Source: Chondrinema litorale
GTDB taxonomy: Bacteria; Bacteroidota; Bacteroidia; Cytophagales; Flammeovirgaceae
Length of the DNA: 64,000 nucleotides
Assembly (NCBI RefSeq): GCF_026250525.1
Contig: NZ_CP111059.1
Coordinates: 82,539-146,538 of the forward strand
Reading direction: 5' to 3'
Part shown: piece after piece, positions 1 to 8,517 of the stretch
How positions within the stretch are numbered: the stretch's first letter is position 1
Layout of the letters: each line of letters opens with the position of its first letter
Translations under genes and position numbers: made by a program
The notes under the pieces: model-generated
Databases searched by the model: none
Seen by the model: the letters and a program-made list of their open reading frames with translations, nothing else
What the model was told of the DNA's origin: nothing

Positions 1-639
1 GTTTTTTACTTCGTTTACTCGTACTTGAACAGAAAGTAAATCTGTTTTCTGTAGCATTCCCTGCTCAAAGTAATTCTCAACCATTTGTAAACTAGCTTCA
101 GAAGTTGCATTGGCTTTTTCTAGCACTTTTACAGCACTATATGCCAATTGCAATTGCATATAAGCCTTATTTACTTCTAGCTCAATGTATTCTTTGGTAC
201 GCTCCGCTTGTAGTTGATAAGCTTGCATTTTGGTTTTAGCAGCTTGTCTTTCGTACACACCATCCATATTAAAAATGGGTTGTTGTACTTCGATGGCTGT
301 AGCGTAATTGTCGATTTTTTCAGGGTTATTTAACAAGTCTGTGTTAAAATCATTCTGAGTTAAAATTTCCTGATTAAGCTTTGAGCCAAATGCCATTAGA
401 GGATTGGTTGTCAACATTGCCGTGTGCGAAACCGTAATATTCGGTAAAAAAAGCGCCTTCGACTGGCTATAATCAGCCTTCGCTGATTCAAAAGTTTTTT
501 CTGCAATCTTTACTTGGAGGTTGCCTTTAGCTATTTTAGAAAGTATCTCTTCCTTAGAAATAGTTATCGTATCCTGTCCAAATAGGCTGTTTGCAGAAAG
601 AAGTGCTGAGATTAATACAACTAAATATTTATTCTTCAT
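1..639 (-). CDS. TolC-family outer membrane efflux protein, N-terminal part (cut by window edge)
   Basis: Reading leftward from an ATG at 639, 213 codons stay open to the first base of the window, so this is the N-terminal part of a longer gene. It begins with a signal peptide (MKNKYLVVLISALLSANSLF) and continues with the alternating hydrophobic and Gln/Glu-rich helices of an OEP/TolC channel, including VQQPIFNMDGVYERQAAK and a long coiled-coil stretch. Proteins of this family form the outer membrane exit duct of RND or ABC efflux pumps. The adaptor and pump genes would lie to the left. A palindrome at 693-708 sits in its promoter region. The family call is firm, but the substrate cannot be told. 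Confidence 0.85.
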   Translation of the reverse strand, partial: MKNKYLVVLISALLSANSLFGQDTITISKEEILSKIAKGNLQVKIAEKTFESAKADYSQSKALFLPNITVSHTAMLTTNPLMAFGSKLNQEILTQNDFNTDLLNNPEKIDNYATAIEVQQPIFNMDGVYERQAAKTKMQAYQLQAERTKEYIELEVNKAYMQLQLAYSAVKVLEKANATSEASLQMVENYFEQGMLQKTDLLSVQVRVNEVKN

Positions 640-692
640 TTCAAATTTCCTTCAAGTTCTTTTCAAAAGTAGCCGGAAGAAAATCTGCATTT

Positions 693-708
693 GGTAACTA
701 ATGTTACC
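693..708. promoter_or_regulatory. GGTAAC-N4-GTTACC palindrome, probable TetR-type operator
   Basis: Two perfect 6-bp arms, GGTAAC and GTTACC, are separated by TAAT, 54 bp upstream of the TolC start in the divergent intergenic region. The size and symmetry resemble TetR/AcrR-family operators found before efflux operons. No TetR gene is in view, so the regulator assignment is inference. Confidence 0.45.
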
Positions 709-785
709 TAAGGAATTTTTTTGTGAGATAATTTTATTTAAAATCGAAAATCACATAAAATAAGCAGTAAATAACTTAAATTTAT

Positions 786-1184
786 ATGCTGAGGCAAGAA
801 ACTACATATAGCCGTATTTTCACATCAATAGTGTTGATGCTATTCGCGCTATTGCTCAGCATTTTTAATACATCTGGTTACGAACTGCCATCTAATTACA
901 TCAGTTCTCCAACTCAAACCGAGTTGGTATCTCAGCAAAGTTCTACAAGAAGAAATTATAGAAGTCTCCGTTTTAAAAGGGCGATTCACTTAACTCAAAA
1001 AGTAATTGCTAAAACCAGCTTTTTTGCTTTTAACATTCAATTAATTCGATTATACAATCAACTGATTGCAGTGAAAAATAAGGCCATTGAATCCACAGAA
1101 AGCAATATTTTTATAAATCTGCTACATTTTATACAGTTACAAGCATCCACTAAGAATTCAGATTCTTTCCCTCAATTTATCTAG
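786..1184 (+). CDS. small secreted or anchored protein of unknown function
   Basis: This is a 132-residue reading frame opening with an ATG at 786, divergent from the TolC gene. Residues 10-32 are a hydrophobic signal or anchor segment (IFTSIVLMLFALLLSIFNTS). The rest is polar and Ser/Gln/Asn-rich with a basic patch (RRNYRSLRFKRA) and no recognised domain. Small exported proteins of this size often accompany metal-efflux operons in Bacteroidota, which fits the position, but I recognise no family. The next small gene at 1291 follows on the same strand and may be co-transcribed. Confidence 0.5.
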   Translation: MLRQETTYSRIFTSIVLMLFALLLSIFNTSGYELPSNYISSPTQTELVSQQSSTRRNYRSLRFKRAIHLTQKVIAKTSFFAFNIQLIRLYNQLIAVKNKAIESTESNIFINLLHFIQLQASTKNSDSFPQFI

Positions 1185-1290
1185 TTGGAAGCATCCTAAT
1201 ATTTCCTTGGGAACTCCACCCAATTTAAAAATCAACTTAATTCTTGGTTACACAAGCTGTAAGCACTACAGCCTTATTTCTGCTTGTAAA

Positions 1291-1467
1291 ATGAAAAAGA
1301 TCAAAAAATTACTGAAGCAGTTCGCGCTGCTATTCATTATACTTTTAACTTCAATTGGCTTGGGAATTAACGCAGCCGTTTTGCCCACCTTTAATATAAG
1401 AGATGCCGAAAAGCCTAAAATCGAAATGGTTGAATCTAAAGAAGATGATGTTGAACCAGATGATTAA
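1291..1467 (+). CDS. 58-residue single-pass membrane or secreted peptide, unknown
   Basis: The ATG at 1291 gives a 58-residue product with a lysine-rich N-terminus (MKKIKKLLKQ), one hydrophobic segment (about residues 11-32) and an acidic tail ending EDDVEPDD. The frame can be extended upstream to a TTG at 1207, but the basic-hydrophobic start at 1291 is the natural export signal. It lies about 100 bp after the previous small gene on the same strand. No family is recognised. It could be a small accessory to the efflux system or an unrelated envelope peptide. Confidence 0.45.
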   Translation: MKKIKKLLKQFALLFIILLTSIGLGINAAVLPTFNIRDAEKPKIEMVESKEDDVEPDD

Positions 1468-1612
1468 AGGTGTGTGATTGACATAATGGTTTTACCAAAG
1501 CTAACTCTATTCAATCTTACTTTTTTTGAGTGTATGAGATATAATTAATTATCAAAACATTAATCGACCTAGGAAGCATCATCATTAATAATTATTGGAG
1601 CAGTTGTGTTAA

Positions 1613-1668
1613 AAAATATCCGCTGTTTGAACGAAGTGAGCGTCAGCAGCTGCTGTTTCGGATATTTT
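1613..1668. repeat. inverted repeat AAAATATCCG ... CGGATATTTT
   Basis: Ten-base perfect arms at 1613-1622 and 1659-1668 enclose a 36-base interior that is itself GC-richer than the surroundings (CAGCAGCTGCTG). It could be a terminator for the small genes to its left or the edge of a mobile cassette carrying the acetyltransferase. Nothing else is recognisable between 1468 and 1752. Confidence 0.4.
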
Positions 1669-1752
1669 AGCAAAAGCGTATAAAATTTAGAAAATGCTTC
1701 CGCAGTCTTGATCTTTTGATACTTTTATATCAAGTTGTGCTTAATTAAGAAA

Positions 1753-2307
1753 ATGACTGAATTCGAAATATTAACGGACAGAATAAAATTGAGATTAATT
1801 GAATTGTCAGATTTAAATTCGATTCATAAATTACATTCTTTACCTGAAACAGATGAATTCAATACTCTTGGTATTCCCCAAAATTTTGAGGAAACGAAAA
1901 ATATAATTGAACCTTGGATTGCAGAAAATAAACTGAGTAAAATAAGGAACTACACATTTGCGATTGAAAATAGGTCGGATAGAGAATTTATCGGATTATT
2001 TGGACTTAAACTCGGAGATGAAAAATATAAACGTGGGGAAGTTTGGTATAAAATACATTCCGACTACTGGAAAAAAGGGTTTGCAACAGAATCTTTAAAA
2101 GCGGTAATAAATTTTGGATTTGATAATCTTAAATTACATCGAATAGAAGCTGGCTGTGCTGTAGGGAATATTGGTTCAATCAAAGTACTGGAAAAAGCAG
2201 GAATGGTAAGAGAAGGGCGTTTACGACAGGTGTTACCTTTGAAATTTGGCTGGTCTGACAACTTTGAATATTCAATACTTGAAACTGATGAAAGGAAAAA
2301 TAACTAA
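1753..2307 (+). CDS. GNAT-family N-acetyltransferase, RimJ/RimL type
   Basis: This 184-residue protein has the RimJ/RimL layout: an N-terminal strand (ILTDRIKLRLIELSD), a central strand pair (REFIGLFGLKLGD), the acetyl-CoA pyrophosphate loop region around YWKKGFATESLKAVI (about residues 97-111) and the C-terminal motif GNIGSIKVLEKAGMVREG. Such enzymes move acetyl from acetyl-CoA to an amine, often a ribosomal protein N-terminus or a small molecule. The substrate is not predictable here. I prefer the ATG at 1753 over the upstream TTG at 1735 because the family normally starts this close to the first strand. Hairpins flank the gene on both sides (1613-1668 and 2321-2352), suggesting a cassette-like insertion. 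Confidence 0.85.
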   Translation: MTEFEILTDRIKLRLIELSDLNSIHKLHSLPETDEFNTLGIPQNFEETKNIIEPWIAENKLSKIRNYTFAIENRSDREFIGLFGLKLGDEKYKRGEVWYKIHSDYWKKGFATESLKAVINFGFDNLKLHRIEAGCAVGNIGSIKVLEKAGMVREGRLRQVLPLKFGWSDNFEYSILETDERKNN

Positions 2308-2320
2308 GCACAATAACAAT

Positions 2321-2352
2321 TATAGTGCATACCCTGCGGGACACTCACTATA
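2321..2352. repeat. short hairpin TATAGTG ... CACTATA after the acetyltransferase
   Basis: Seven-base perfect arms (2321-2327 and 2346-2352) enclose CATACCCTGCGGGACACT. It begins 13 bases after the acetyltransferase stop and is GC-richer than the surroundings. It resembles the small palindromic repeats that follow cassette-borne genes in Bacteroidota, though this likeness is only by eye. Confidence 0.3.
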
Positions 2353-2437
2353 CCCAAACCGATAAAAGTACAGATAATTAACTATCAATGATTTATGTAT
2401 ATTCTTAAATATTTAGCATCAATCATTCATAAACAAC

Positions 2438-2477
2438 CTCTTCAAAACCAGATGATGATCGTCTGAGTTTTGAAGAG
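2438..2477. terminator. bidirectional hairpin between convergent genes
   Basis: An 11-bp perfect stem (CTCTTCAAAAC at 2438 with GTTTTGAAGAG at 2467) is extended by CAGAT/GTCTG inside. It sits between the plus-strand acetyltransferase and the minus-strand beta-helix gene ending at 2501, the expected place for a shared terminator. Confidence 0.6.
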
Positions 2478-2500
2478 TTGAAATTTTAAAGAATCAATTT

Positions 2501-3529
2501 TTACTGCTCAAAAATACTGGCGTTTAATTGATAGCCTGTTGACTCAGGTGTTAGCTGCAAGAAGTTTTCTGGGAAACCAGCAATTTCTCGCTCTACTAAT
2601 TTTACCTTTCCTTTTTTCGTGATGTCTGTTTCTTTTACTTTGTAATCATCTATCTCTATTACTTTTCCCTTTTCTCTATTCCATTCACCAAAATAGTAAG
2701 CATTATCACAGATTACCGAGTTCGATAAATTGAAAGTAGCTTTGTTGTGTGGCGCAATTGTAAACACAAAATTACAATTGCTAATTACATTATTCTTAAA
2801 CTCGAATTCCGGGTCTTCGTCTCCAATCCAGAATGCGCTCTCGTAGGCACCATGAATAATAGAATTGGTTACAGAAGTATTTTTGATTTTGCTAAAAGTG
2901 AGAATGGCATTTTTACAATTATAAAACACACATTGATTGATCTTGATTTCTTCGCCATGTGCCCAAATTCCTCCTTGAATAAAAGTGGAGTTTTTTTCTG
3001 CAATAAAATAGCAGTTTTCAACCGTGAGATTTTTTAAAGCATTGCTTTCTCTGGTAATCGGATAATAGTAAGTGATCTCTGGATTGGCGTTTCCGATAAA
3101 CTTTAATCCTTTAATTTTCACATAGTCGCTTGCCACCAAAAAGGCTGTACTATGTGGAAATTGAGTATCGGAATTATTCAATGCTACTGATTGAATTACT
3201 GGCATTTTTGCATGCTCCCAATCTGCATTTTCGGGTAAAATAGCTGCTTCAATGGTAAATGAACTTGTATCTGAAAATGCTCTTAATGGATGGATGGCAA
3301 TTTTATCTTGCAGTGTATAAATTCCCGGAAATATCTTGATGCTCACATCGCCATTTCCAGTAAGCATGTTTGCTACCGATACGGCTTTCTCTATGCTTTT
3401 AAATGGATTTGCTTTGCTCCCTTCCGATTGATCATTTCCATTTTTGCCGTCTACATAAAATACTTGTGCATTAGTGAAATGGCAGTAGCATAAGACAAAT
3501 AAAAATAGTAAAGTTAATTTTCTTTTCAT
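2501..3529 (-). CDS. secreted right-handed beta-helix protein (DUF1565-like)
   Basis: The 342-residue product starts with a signal peptide (MKRKLTLLFLFVLCYCHFTNA, cleavage near residue 21). It then shows the DUF1565 opening VDGKNGNDQSEGSKANPFKS, which caps parallel beta-helix proteins. The body (about 130-290) repeats short strand-turn units such as KIKGLKFIGN and NLTVENCYF, with the Asn-rich turns typical of pectate-lyase folds. The C-terminal tail after residue 290 is charged. Members bind or cleave polysaccharides at the cell surface. No catalytic residues can be assigned, so binding or lyase activity is open. It stands alone between convergent and divergent neighbours. Confidence 0.7.
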   Translation of the reverse strand: MKRKLTLLFLFVLCYCHFTNAQVFYVDGKNGNDQSEGSKANPFKSIEKAVSVANMLTGNGDVSIKIFPGIYTLQDKIAIHPLRAFSDTSSFTIEAAILPENADWEHAKMPVIQSVALNNSDTQFPHSTAFLVASDYVKIKGLKFIGNANPEITYYYPITRESNALKNLTVENCYFIAEKNSTFIQGGIWAHGEEIKINQCVFYNCKNAILTFSKIKNTSVTNSIIHGAYESAFWIGDEDPEFEFKNNVISNCNFVFTIAPHNKATFNLSNSVICDNAYYFGEWNREKGKVIEIDDYKVKETDITKKGKVKLVEREIAGFPENFLQLTPESTGYQLNASIFEQ

Positions 3530-3638
3530 TTTGGCTAGAATTGATGTTAATTATGATTTTGATTGAATACAATTCTGCTAGATTACGGGTGTAGTTGAAA
3601 TTTAAATACCGTTTATTTTCCATTTAAAAAGCGTTTAA

Positions 3639-4931
3639 ATGCTCTCCGATGAAGATTTCTATATTAAAGAGGTAAAAAAGCAAATTGAGAATCAACTTGG
3701 CTGGCCTAGTAGTGCCTCTTGGAAACAGCGCGATTATTTAAACTTAATTGACTTAATTGATAAAAAAACGGAGATAAACCTGAGTCTATCTACTATAAAA
3801 AGAATCTGGAAGCCTGATTATATAGGCACTCCACATCCAGCAACACTTGATGCTTTTGCACTTTTTCTGGGTTACAAAAATTGGCTGAATTTTAAAGAGA
3901 ATAATTCTCCCTCTCTCGATGAACAACAAGTAGGAATTTCAGCTAAAGAGCAGAGGTTTAAGAAATCACTCTTGCCAATTATTTTGGTGATTTTGATTTC
4001 CGTTTTAGGTGTATTTATTATTCAATCCAACAAATCGGTCGATGCTCCTGAATCAATCCAGTATGATGCAAATGAGTTAAAATTTAGCAGTAAGAATGCT
4101 ACACTCAAAGGAGTGCCTAATACGGTAATTTTTGATTATGATATCAGCAGTGTTCATGCAGATAGCTTTTATATACAGCAAAATTGGAATGCGCTGCTTC
4201 GCGAAAAAATTCAGCCTGAAAACAAGCAATTGACAACCATGTATTATTACCCTGGTGTGCACCAAGCCAAGCTCATTGCAAATGATTCTATCATTAAAGA
4301 AACCCCAATAAGAATTAATACAAATGGTTGGCTGGCCTTTGCCAGATACAATTATACAGACAAGATTCCTGTCTATTTCAGAGATGATTTACAAAAAGAT
4401 GGAGCACTTTCAGTAAGTAAACAGCAACTCGCTGAGAGTAAAATAGAATTGAGTAAAAATCCGATTGTTAGCTATTACTATGTAGATAATTTTACTGATT
4501 TAAGCAGTGGCAATTTTACTTTTGAAACCCGCCTTAAATGTGACAGTGTTTTTAACATAACCTGCCCCTACGTGTCTATTTGCCTACTTGGTGAATACGA
4601 TATGAATATTATTCCACTAACTACAAAAGGTTGTATAGGCAATGTAAACCTGAAATTTGGAGATACTACACATACAGGTAAAAGTCACGACTTATCAGCT
4701 TTTGGAACAGAAGTTTACCAATGGCAAGACTTAAAAGTTGAAACCAGAAATAACAAAGCAATTATTACTATTAATGAAAATCAGATGTATGAAATACCAT
4801 TCTCTAAAGATATTGGCGAAGTCACTGGTATTAGCTTCAACTTTACAGGAACTGGTTCTGTAGATTATATTCGTTTGCTGAATGGAGATGAAAAATTAAT
4901 TTTTAGTGATGAGTTTGATGTAAATTTATAA
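3639..4931 (+). CDS. membrane-anchored protein with N-terminal HTH-like domain
   Basis: This 430-residue protein has three parts. Residues 1-90 carry a Bacteroidota-specific HTH-like domain, recognisable from LSLSTIKRIWKPDYIG followed by PATLDAFALFLGYKNW, the STxKRxWG / TLDxLAxFLGYxxW pattern. Residues about 110-130 form one membrane helix (SLLPIILVILISVLGVFII). Residues 140-430 form an extracytoplasmic beta-rich region ending in a concanavalin-like fold (FNFTGTGSVDYIRLLNG). The order suggests a one-component membrane regulator: a cytoplasmic DNA-binding head with a periplasmic sensor. Ligand and target are unknown. The convergent VWA gene ends 5 bases after its stop. Confidence 0.6.
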   Translation: MLSDEDFYIKEVKKQIENQLGWPSSASWKQRDYLNLIDLIDKKTEINLSLSTIKRIWKPDYIGTPHPATLDAFALFLGYKNWLNFKENNSPSLDEQQVGISAKEQRFKKSLLPIILVILISVLGVFIIQSNKSVDAPESIQYDANELKFSSKNATLKGVPNTVIFDYDISSVHADSFYIQQNWNALLREKIQPENKQLTTMYYYPGVHQAKLIANDSIIKETPIRINTNGWLAFARYNYTDKIPVYFRDDLQKDGALSVSKQQLAESKIELSKNPIVSYYYVDNFTDLSSGNFTFETRLKCDSVFNITCPYVSICLLGEYDMNIIPLTTKGCIGNVNLKFGDTTHTGKSHDLSAFGTEVYQWQDLKVETRNNKAIITINENQMYEIPFSKDIGEVTGISFNFTGTGSVDYIRLLNGDEKLIFSDEFDVNL

Positions 4932-4935
4932 TTTG

Positions 4936-6582
4936 CTATTTCGATATGGCTTGCAGTTCACTAAGCAATGCTTCAAAAGAATTCTTTTTAGTTACATGAA
5001 TATAATTACCCTGCCCAGCTTCTGCCAAATGCTTTAATTGTGTTTCATTCTCCACTTGCCATCCAAAACTAAAAACTGATAAATGAATACCTTTTTCTGT
5101 TGCTTCATTTACGTCTTTTATTGTCTCTTCAAACACAGTAAAATCACCGTCAGAAGCCAGAATAACTCTATTATTTCCTTGTTCTATAAATTCTTTTTCT
5201 GCAAGTTGGTAAGCAAGTTTAATCCCTTTTTGCGCATTCGTTCTTCCACTAGAAGTTAGTTTAGACAATGTATATAAACTCTGTTTGTCAGTGAATGAGA
5301 CATTTTCAAGAATTACGCGAGCATTATCAGAGTAAATCACTACAGAAAGTCGGTCTTCTTTTCTCATCACTTCAGATAATTGACTGATGGCTTCTTTGAG
5401 TAAAGGTAATTTTTCAGGCTGATTCATACTGCCTGATACATCTAACAACAAAACTGTATGGTTATAAGCAAAACCCTCCATAGAGATTTTTTGCTCCGCC
5501 TTTTCATTTTGCTGCTTCAGCAAGGGATATTGAAACTTATAAAGCCCCAGTTCGATTACCGATTGTAAAAGAAATGCTGGTGCCTCTCCCATATTTTCCA
5601 TAGCACTCACTCTGGCAAAGTTGTTATAACTTTCTACTGCCCAATTAAACTCATTTACAATATATTCATAAGGTTTTGGTGAATATGTTTCTAGAGGGAT
5701 ATAACCATAGTACTCACCCATCATTTTTCTTATTTTCTCTATAAACTTATCATAACGATTTGGCGCACTGTTTCCATCATAAGATCCTGTTTCTTTTATA
5801 TTCTGAGTATTTATAGATCGATTTTTTTGTAACTCAGTTAGCATCAAACCCAGTTGAAGAGTATCTAATTGATTCTGCTTAGAAAATTTTCCTATTCTTG
5901 CCATTTCCAAATAGTTTCGCGCTGTGTCTATAACTATTTTCATAGCAGTAGCACCTTTAACCCAAGAGTTTTGACCACTACTGCAATACCTTTTATGAAT
6001 TTGTAATGCCAATGCTTCAAATTGCAAAGAGAGATTTCGATAGTCAGTGTTGATTTTATCCAGTTCTGCTAAGTACTTATAAGCTTGATTTACAGTTGTT
6101 GTATCTGTTTTTCTGGGATTAAAGTTTGTAAGCTCCGAAAACTGTCTACCAATAATTACTTGTTGTTCTTGAAGTTGCCATAAGGAATCAAAAAGCAGGA
6201 TCACTTTTTCTCTATATTCTGTAGGAATTTCTTTAGCTGCTATTTTGGCTTTTTCATAATCACTTACAGGAAGCTTTAAGTATTTTGTAATAGCAAAATA
6301 AGGAACTGCTCCTTGCAAAATATTTTCTCCTTCTTTATGCACATTTTTATTTAAATCTTCATTGTACCTTGAGTAGCTTCTTTGGTTTTTCCATGTCGAT
6401 CGTACACACTTGTTTATAACTTTTATTTGCTGATTTAAAGCAGCAGCAATTGATGCTTGACCCTCATCTTGTTTCGCAGCAACTGGAGTTGCTAAATAAT
6501 GCATTAAACACAAGAAAAATATCAATAAAAAAAAGCGATATGGTTTGTCAGGTAAAATAGTAATTAGTGAAGTGGTTTTCAT
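4936..6582 (-). CDS. exported von Willebrand factor A domain protein
   Basis: The 548-residue product has a hydrophobic export signal at about residues 15-35 (YRFFLLIFFLCLMHYL) and a long helical region (40-370) of unknown fold. A C-terminal VWA domain covers about 373-548. The metal-ion site is intact: D381-x-S383-x-S385 in LLLDVSGSMNQ, with downstream SSGRTNAQ giving the conserved Thr and ASDGDFTVFE the Asp. VWA domains make Mg-dependent protein contacts, so it is probably a scaffold or inhibitor in the periplasm. The helical N-terminal half is unlike BatA/BatB. It converges tightly with the HTH-like membrane protein at 3639-4931. Confidence 0.75.
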   Translation of the reverse strand: MKTTSLITILPDKPYRFFLLIFFLCLMHYLATPVAAKQDEGQASIAAALNQQIKVINKCVRSTWKNQRSYSRYNEDLNKNVHKEGENILQGAVPYFAITKYLKLPVSDYEKAKIAAKEIPTEYREKVILLFDSLWQLQEQQVIIGRQFSELTNFNPRKTDTTTVNQAYKYLAELDKINTDYRNLSLQFEALALQIHKRYCSSGQNSWVKGATAMKIVIDTARNYLEMARIGKFSKQNQLDTLQLGLMLTELQKNRSINTQNIKETGSYDGNSAPNRYDKFIEKIRKMMGEYYGYIPLETYSPKPYEYIVNEFNWAVESYNNFARVSAMENMGEAPAFLLQSVIELGLYKFQYPLLKQQNEKAEQKISMEGFAYNHTVLLLDVSGSMNQPEKLPLLKEAISQLSEVMRKEDRLSVVIYSDNARVILENVSFTDKQSLYTLSKLTSSGRTNAQKGIKLAYQLAEKEFIEQGNNRVILASDGDFTVFEETIKDVNEATEKGIHLSVFSFGWQVENETQLKHLAEAGQGNYIHVTKKNSFEALLSELQAISK

Positions 6583-7280
6583 GTTTAATTCTTCAATAGC
6601 AATTGAATTATTGTTTATTTGATTCTATCATTTATTACTACTAATGAAGCCTATTTTTTCTGAAAATATTGCTTTTTACTAATTTTTGCGCCTTTCTGAA
6701 TTTACAAATTCATTCAATAATTAATATTTCTCATTTTGTAATTGTGTTTTTGCTTACAATTGAATTTGTATTAACCATCAAAATATTTTGCCCGACAAGG
6801 TCATTCCTGAAAAGTTAACATATCTTAAAGAAGACAACATCTATTTCAATAAAATTGAATCTGCTAATAGTATCATGATTGCCAACCTTAACAAGCTAAA
6901 AACTTTGTATTTTGGACAGAAAATAAAGAAACTCCAAAAAATTCCCTTCATATAACATTATAAACGATCCATTAAATAGCTCAGGTTTAATCTATCCCCT
7001 CTATGTTTTACAGGCATAATTTAGCTTTGTAAAATAGCTAATTGTAACTGATCGAACATGCTCCCGTATTGTTAACTAAGTATATACTTAGCCTTAACCT
7101 ACATTATTACCCTCGTTAAATTTAGGAGACGTATTAGTTTACCTTTTTAAGTTTCTTAAATTAAATTATTACATTTATATAGATTACAAATACTTCTAGC
7201 GAGCTAACAGCAAATTAATCGCAAACCGAATTTCATTTTTTTAAGGAAAATATTTTTTATCAAGTTCTCTGAGCATAATT
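6583..7280. other. 698-bp gap; possible degenerate coding fragment at about 6785-6955
   Basis: No complete gene is visible. On the plus strand, about 6773-6955 stays open and ends in codons that read like a protein tail (NKLKTLYFGQKIKKLQKIP, then TAA), but a TGA lies just upstream and only a late internal ATG is present. It may be the remnant of a deleted gene. The rest is AT-rich and presumably holds the promoters of the flanking divergent genes. Confidence 0.3.
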
Positions 7281-8477
7281 ATGAATATTTCGACCAATCT
7301 ATTGTTTCCAATCAAAAAGCAAAAACTGTTATTAATGGTTTTAATGGTAGGATTTTGTACAAAAATACTAGCACAATCAGATGAGGTTATTTACTTTCCT
7401 GATTCGCGCCCAACCAAAATATCAACTTTTGAAATCAACTCTAGTCATGTAAAATACAAAGCAAAAAATAATTCTACAGGCCAGTATAGCCATATCTTTA
7501 AACAAGACATTATGATGGCCTTCTATCCTTTAGGCACTTATCATGTTTACTCTGAAACACAAAAAGACTTAGTTAGTGTAAATTACTCTTCTCCATCAAA
7601 CGATAAAATTGATAAGCTACTAACAAAAGATGGGAATGTAATCGCAGCAGAAATTAACACTGTAGAAACTCAAAATACACCAAATAAAATAGTTTATAAG
7701 GATACAAAAACAGGAAGCCAAGGTAACATAGCTCAAAGTGACTTAAGCATTATTCTTTACAAAGATGGTAAGTATCAATTATTTGATTTACCCTCTGAGG
7801 TTGCTAAAGTTTTACTAAAAGCAAGTGATGATGTACTGGCAGTTAGTAATCCGTCAACAGAGAATAACAATACTGTACCAGAAACTACTATTCCTGAAAA
7901 CACTACACCGGATAATAATTTTCCGGAAGATGGGCATATTTCTGATAATGTTATTATTGATGATGATCCGAATCTATCAAATGTGGATACTCAACTATTT
8001 AGAGATAAGGCATTAGCTAAAACCAGAGAATTAGAGGATTACTTAACGCTCGTGGCGAATAAGAAGACACCTTTCCAGAAAGCTAATGATGCTATTGATG
8101 CTGCTGTTAAGCTATTTATTGATGAAAAGAGGATGATGGAGGTTTCTTCGGTAAATAGAACCGATGTAACAAAATATAAGCTCAGGACTTATTTTGAGAA
8201 ATTAAAACTACTTAAGTACGATGAAGTGCGAGTGTCTTGGTCTGATATAAGCTATGTGAGCAAAATAGAAAAAGGAGAAGATGGTAACTTTTATGGTATT
8301 GTTACCTTCCAACAGAAATTCGAAGGCTTTATAGATGGTAATCTTGAGTATTCAGACATTACTAAAAAGAATATTACTGTGATTCTTAAAACATATGACA
8401 AATACATCGAAGGCGAAAAAACAACGCTTTGGGATGTTTACCTCGGTGATATTGGAGTTGTAAATACGAAATATTAG
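7281..8477 (+). CDS. secreted protein of unknown function
   Basis: This 398-residue protein has a signal peptide (hydrophobic core LLLMVLMVGFCTKILAQ, cleavage near residue 32). Residues 33-175 contain two related beta segments of the kind ISTFEINSSHVKYKAKN / QDIMMAFYPLGTYHVY and APNKIVYKDTK / DLSIILYKDGKYQLF, which look like an internal duplication. A low-complexity Pro/Asn/Thr linker (190-230) leads to a C-terminal domain (240-398). That domain has an amphipathic start and a beta-rich end (SWSDISYVSKIEKGEDGNFY, ENITVILKTYD), reminiscent of NTF2-like folds by eye. I recognise no named family. It ends at a shared terminator with the metalloprotease gene. Confidence 0.55.
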   Translation: MNISTNLLFPIKKQKLLLMVLMVGFCTKILAQSDEVIYFPDSRPTKISTFEINSSHVKYKAKNNSTGQYSHIFKQDIMMAFYPLGTYHVYSETQKDLVSVNYSSPSNDKIDKLLTKDGNVIAAEINTVETQNTPNKIVYKDTKTGSQGNIAQSDLSIILYKDGKYQLFDLPSEVAKVLLKASDDVLAVSNPSTENNNTVPETTIPENTTPDNNFPEDGHISDNVIIDDDPNLSNVDTQLFRDKALAKTRELEDYLTLVANKKTPFQKANDAIDAAVKLFIDEKRMMEVSSVNRTDVTKYKLRTYFEKLKLLKYDEVRVSWSDISYVSKIEKGEDGNFYGIVTFQQKFEGFIDGNLEYSDITKKNITVILKTYDKYIEGEKTTLWDVYLGDIGVVNTKY

Positions 8478-8484
8478 AAATTTT

Positions 8485-8514
8485 AAAAGCTTAGGTATTT
8501 CTACCTGAGCTTTT
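8485..8514. terminator. bidirectional terminator hairpin
   Basis: A 13-bp stem, AAAAGCTTAGGTA (8485-8497) with TACCTGAGCTTTT (8502-8514) and one wobble pair, has a 4-base loop and T/A tracts on both sides. It lies between convergent genes ending at 8477 and 8518. Confidence 0.75.
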
Positions 8515-8517
8515 ATT

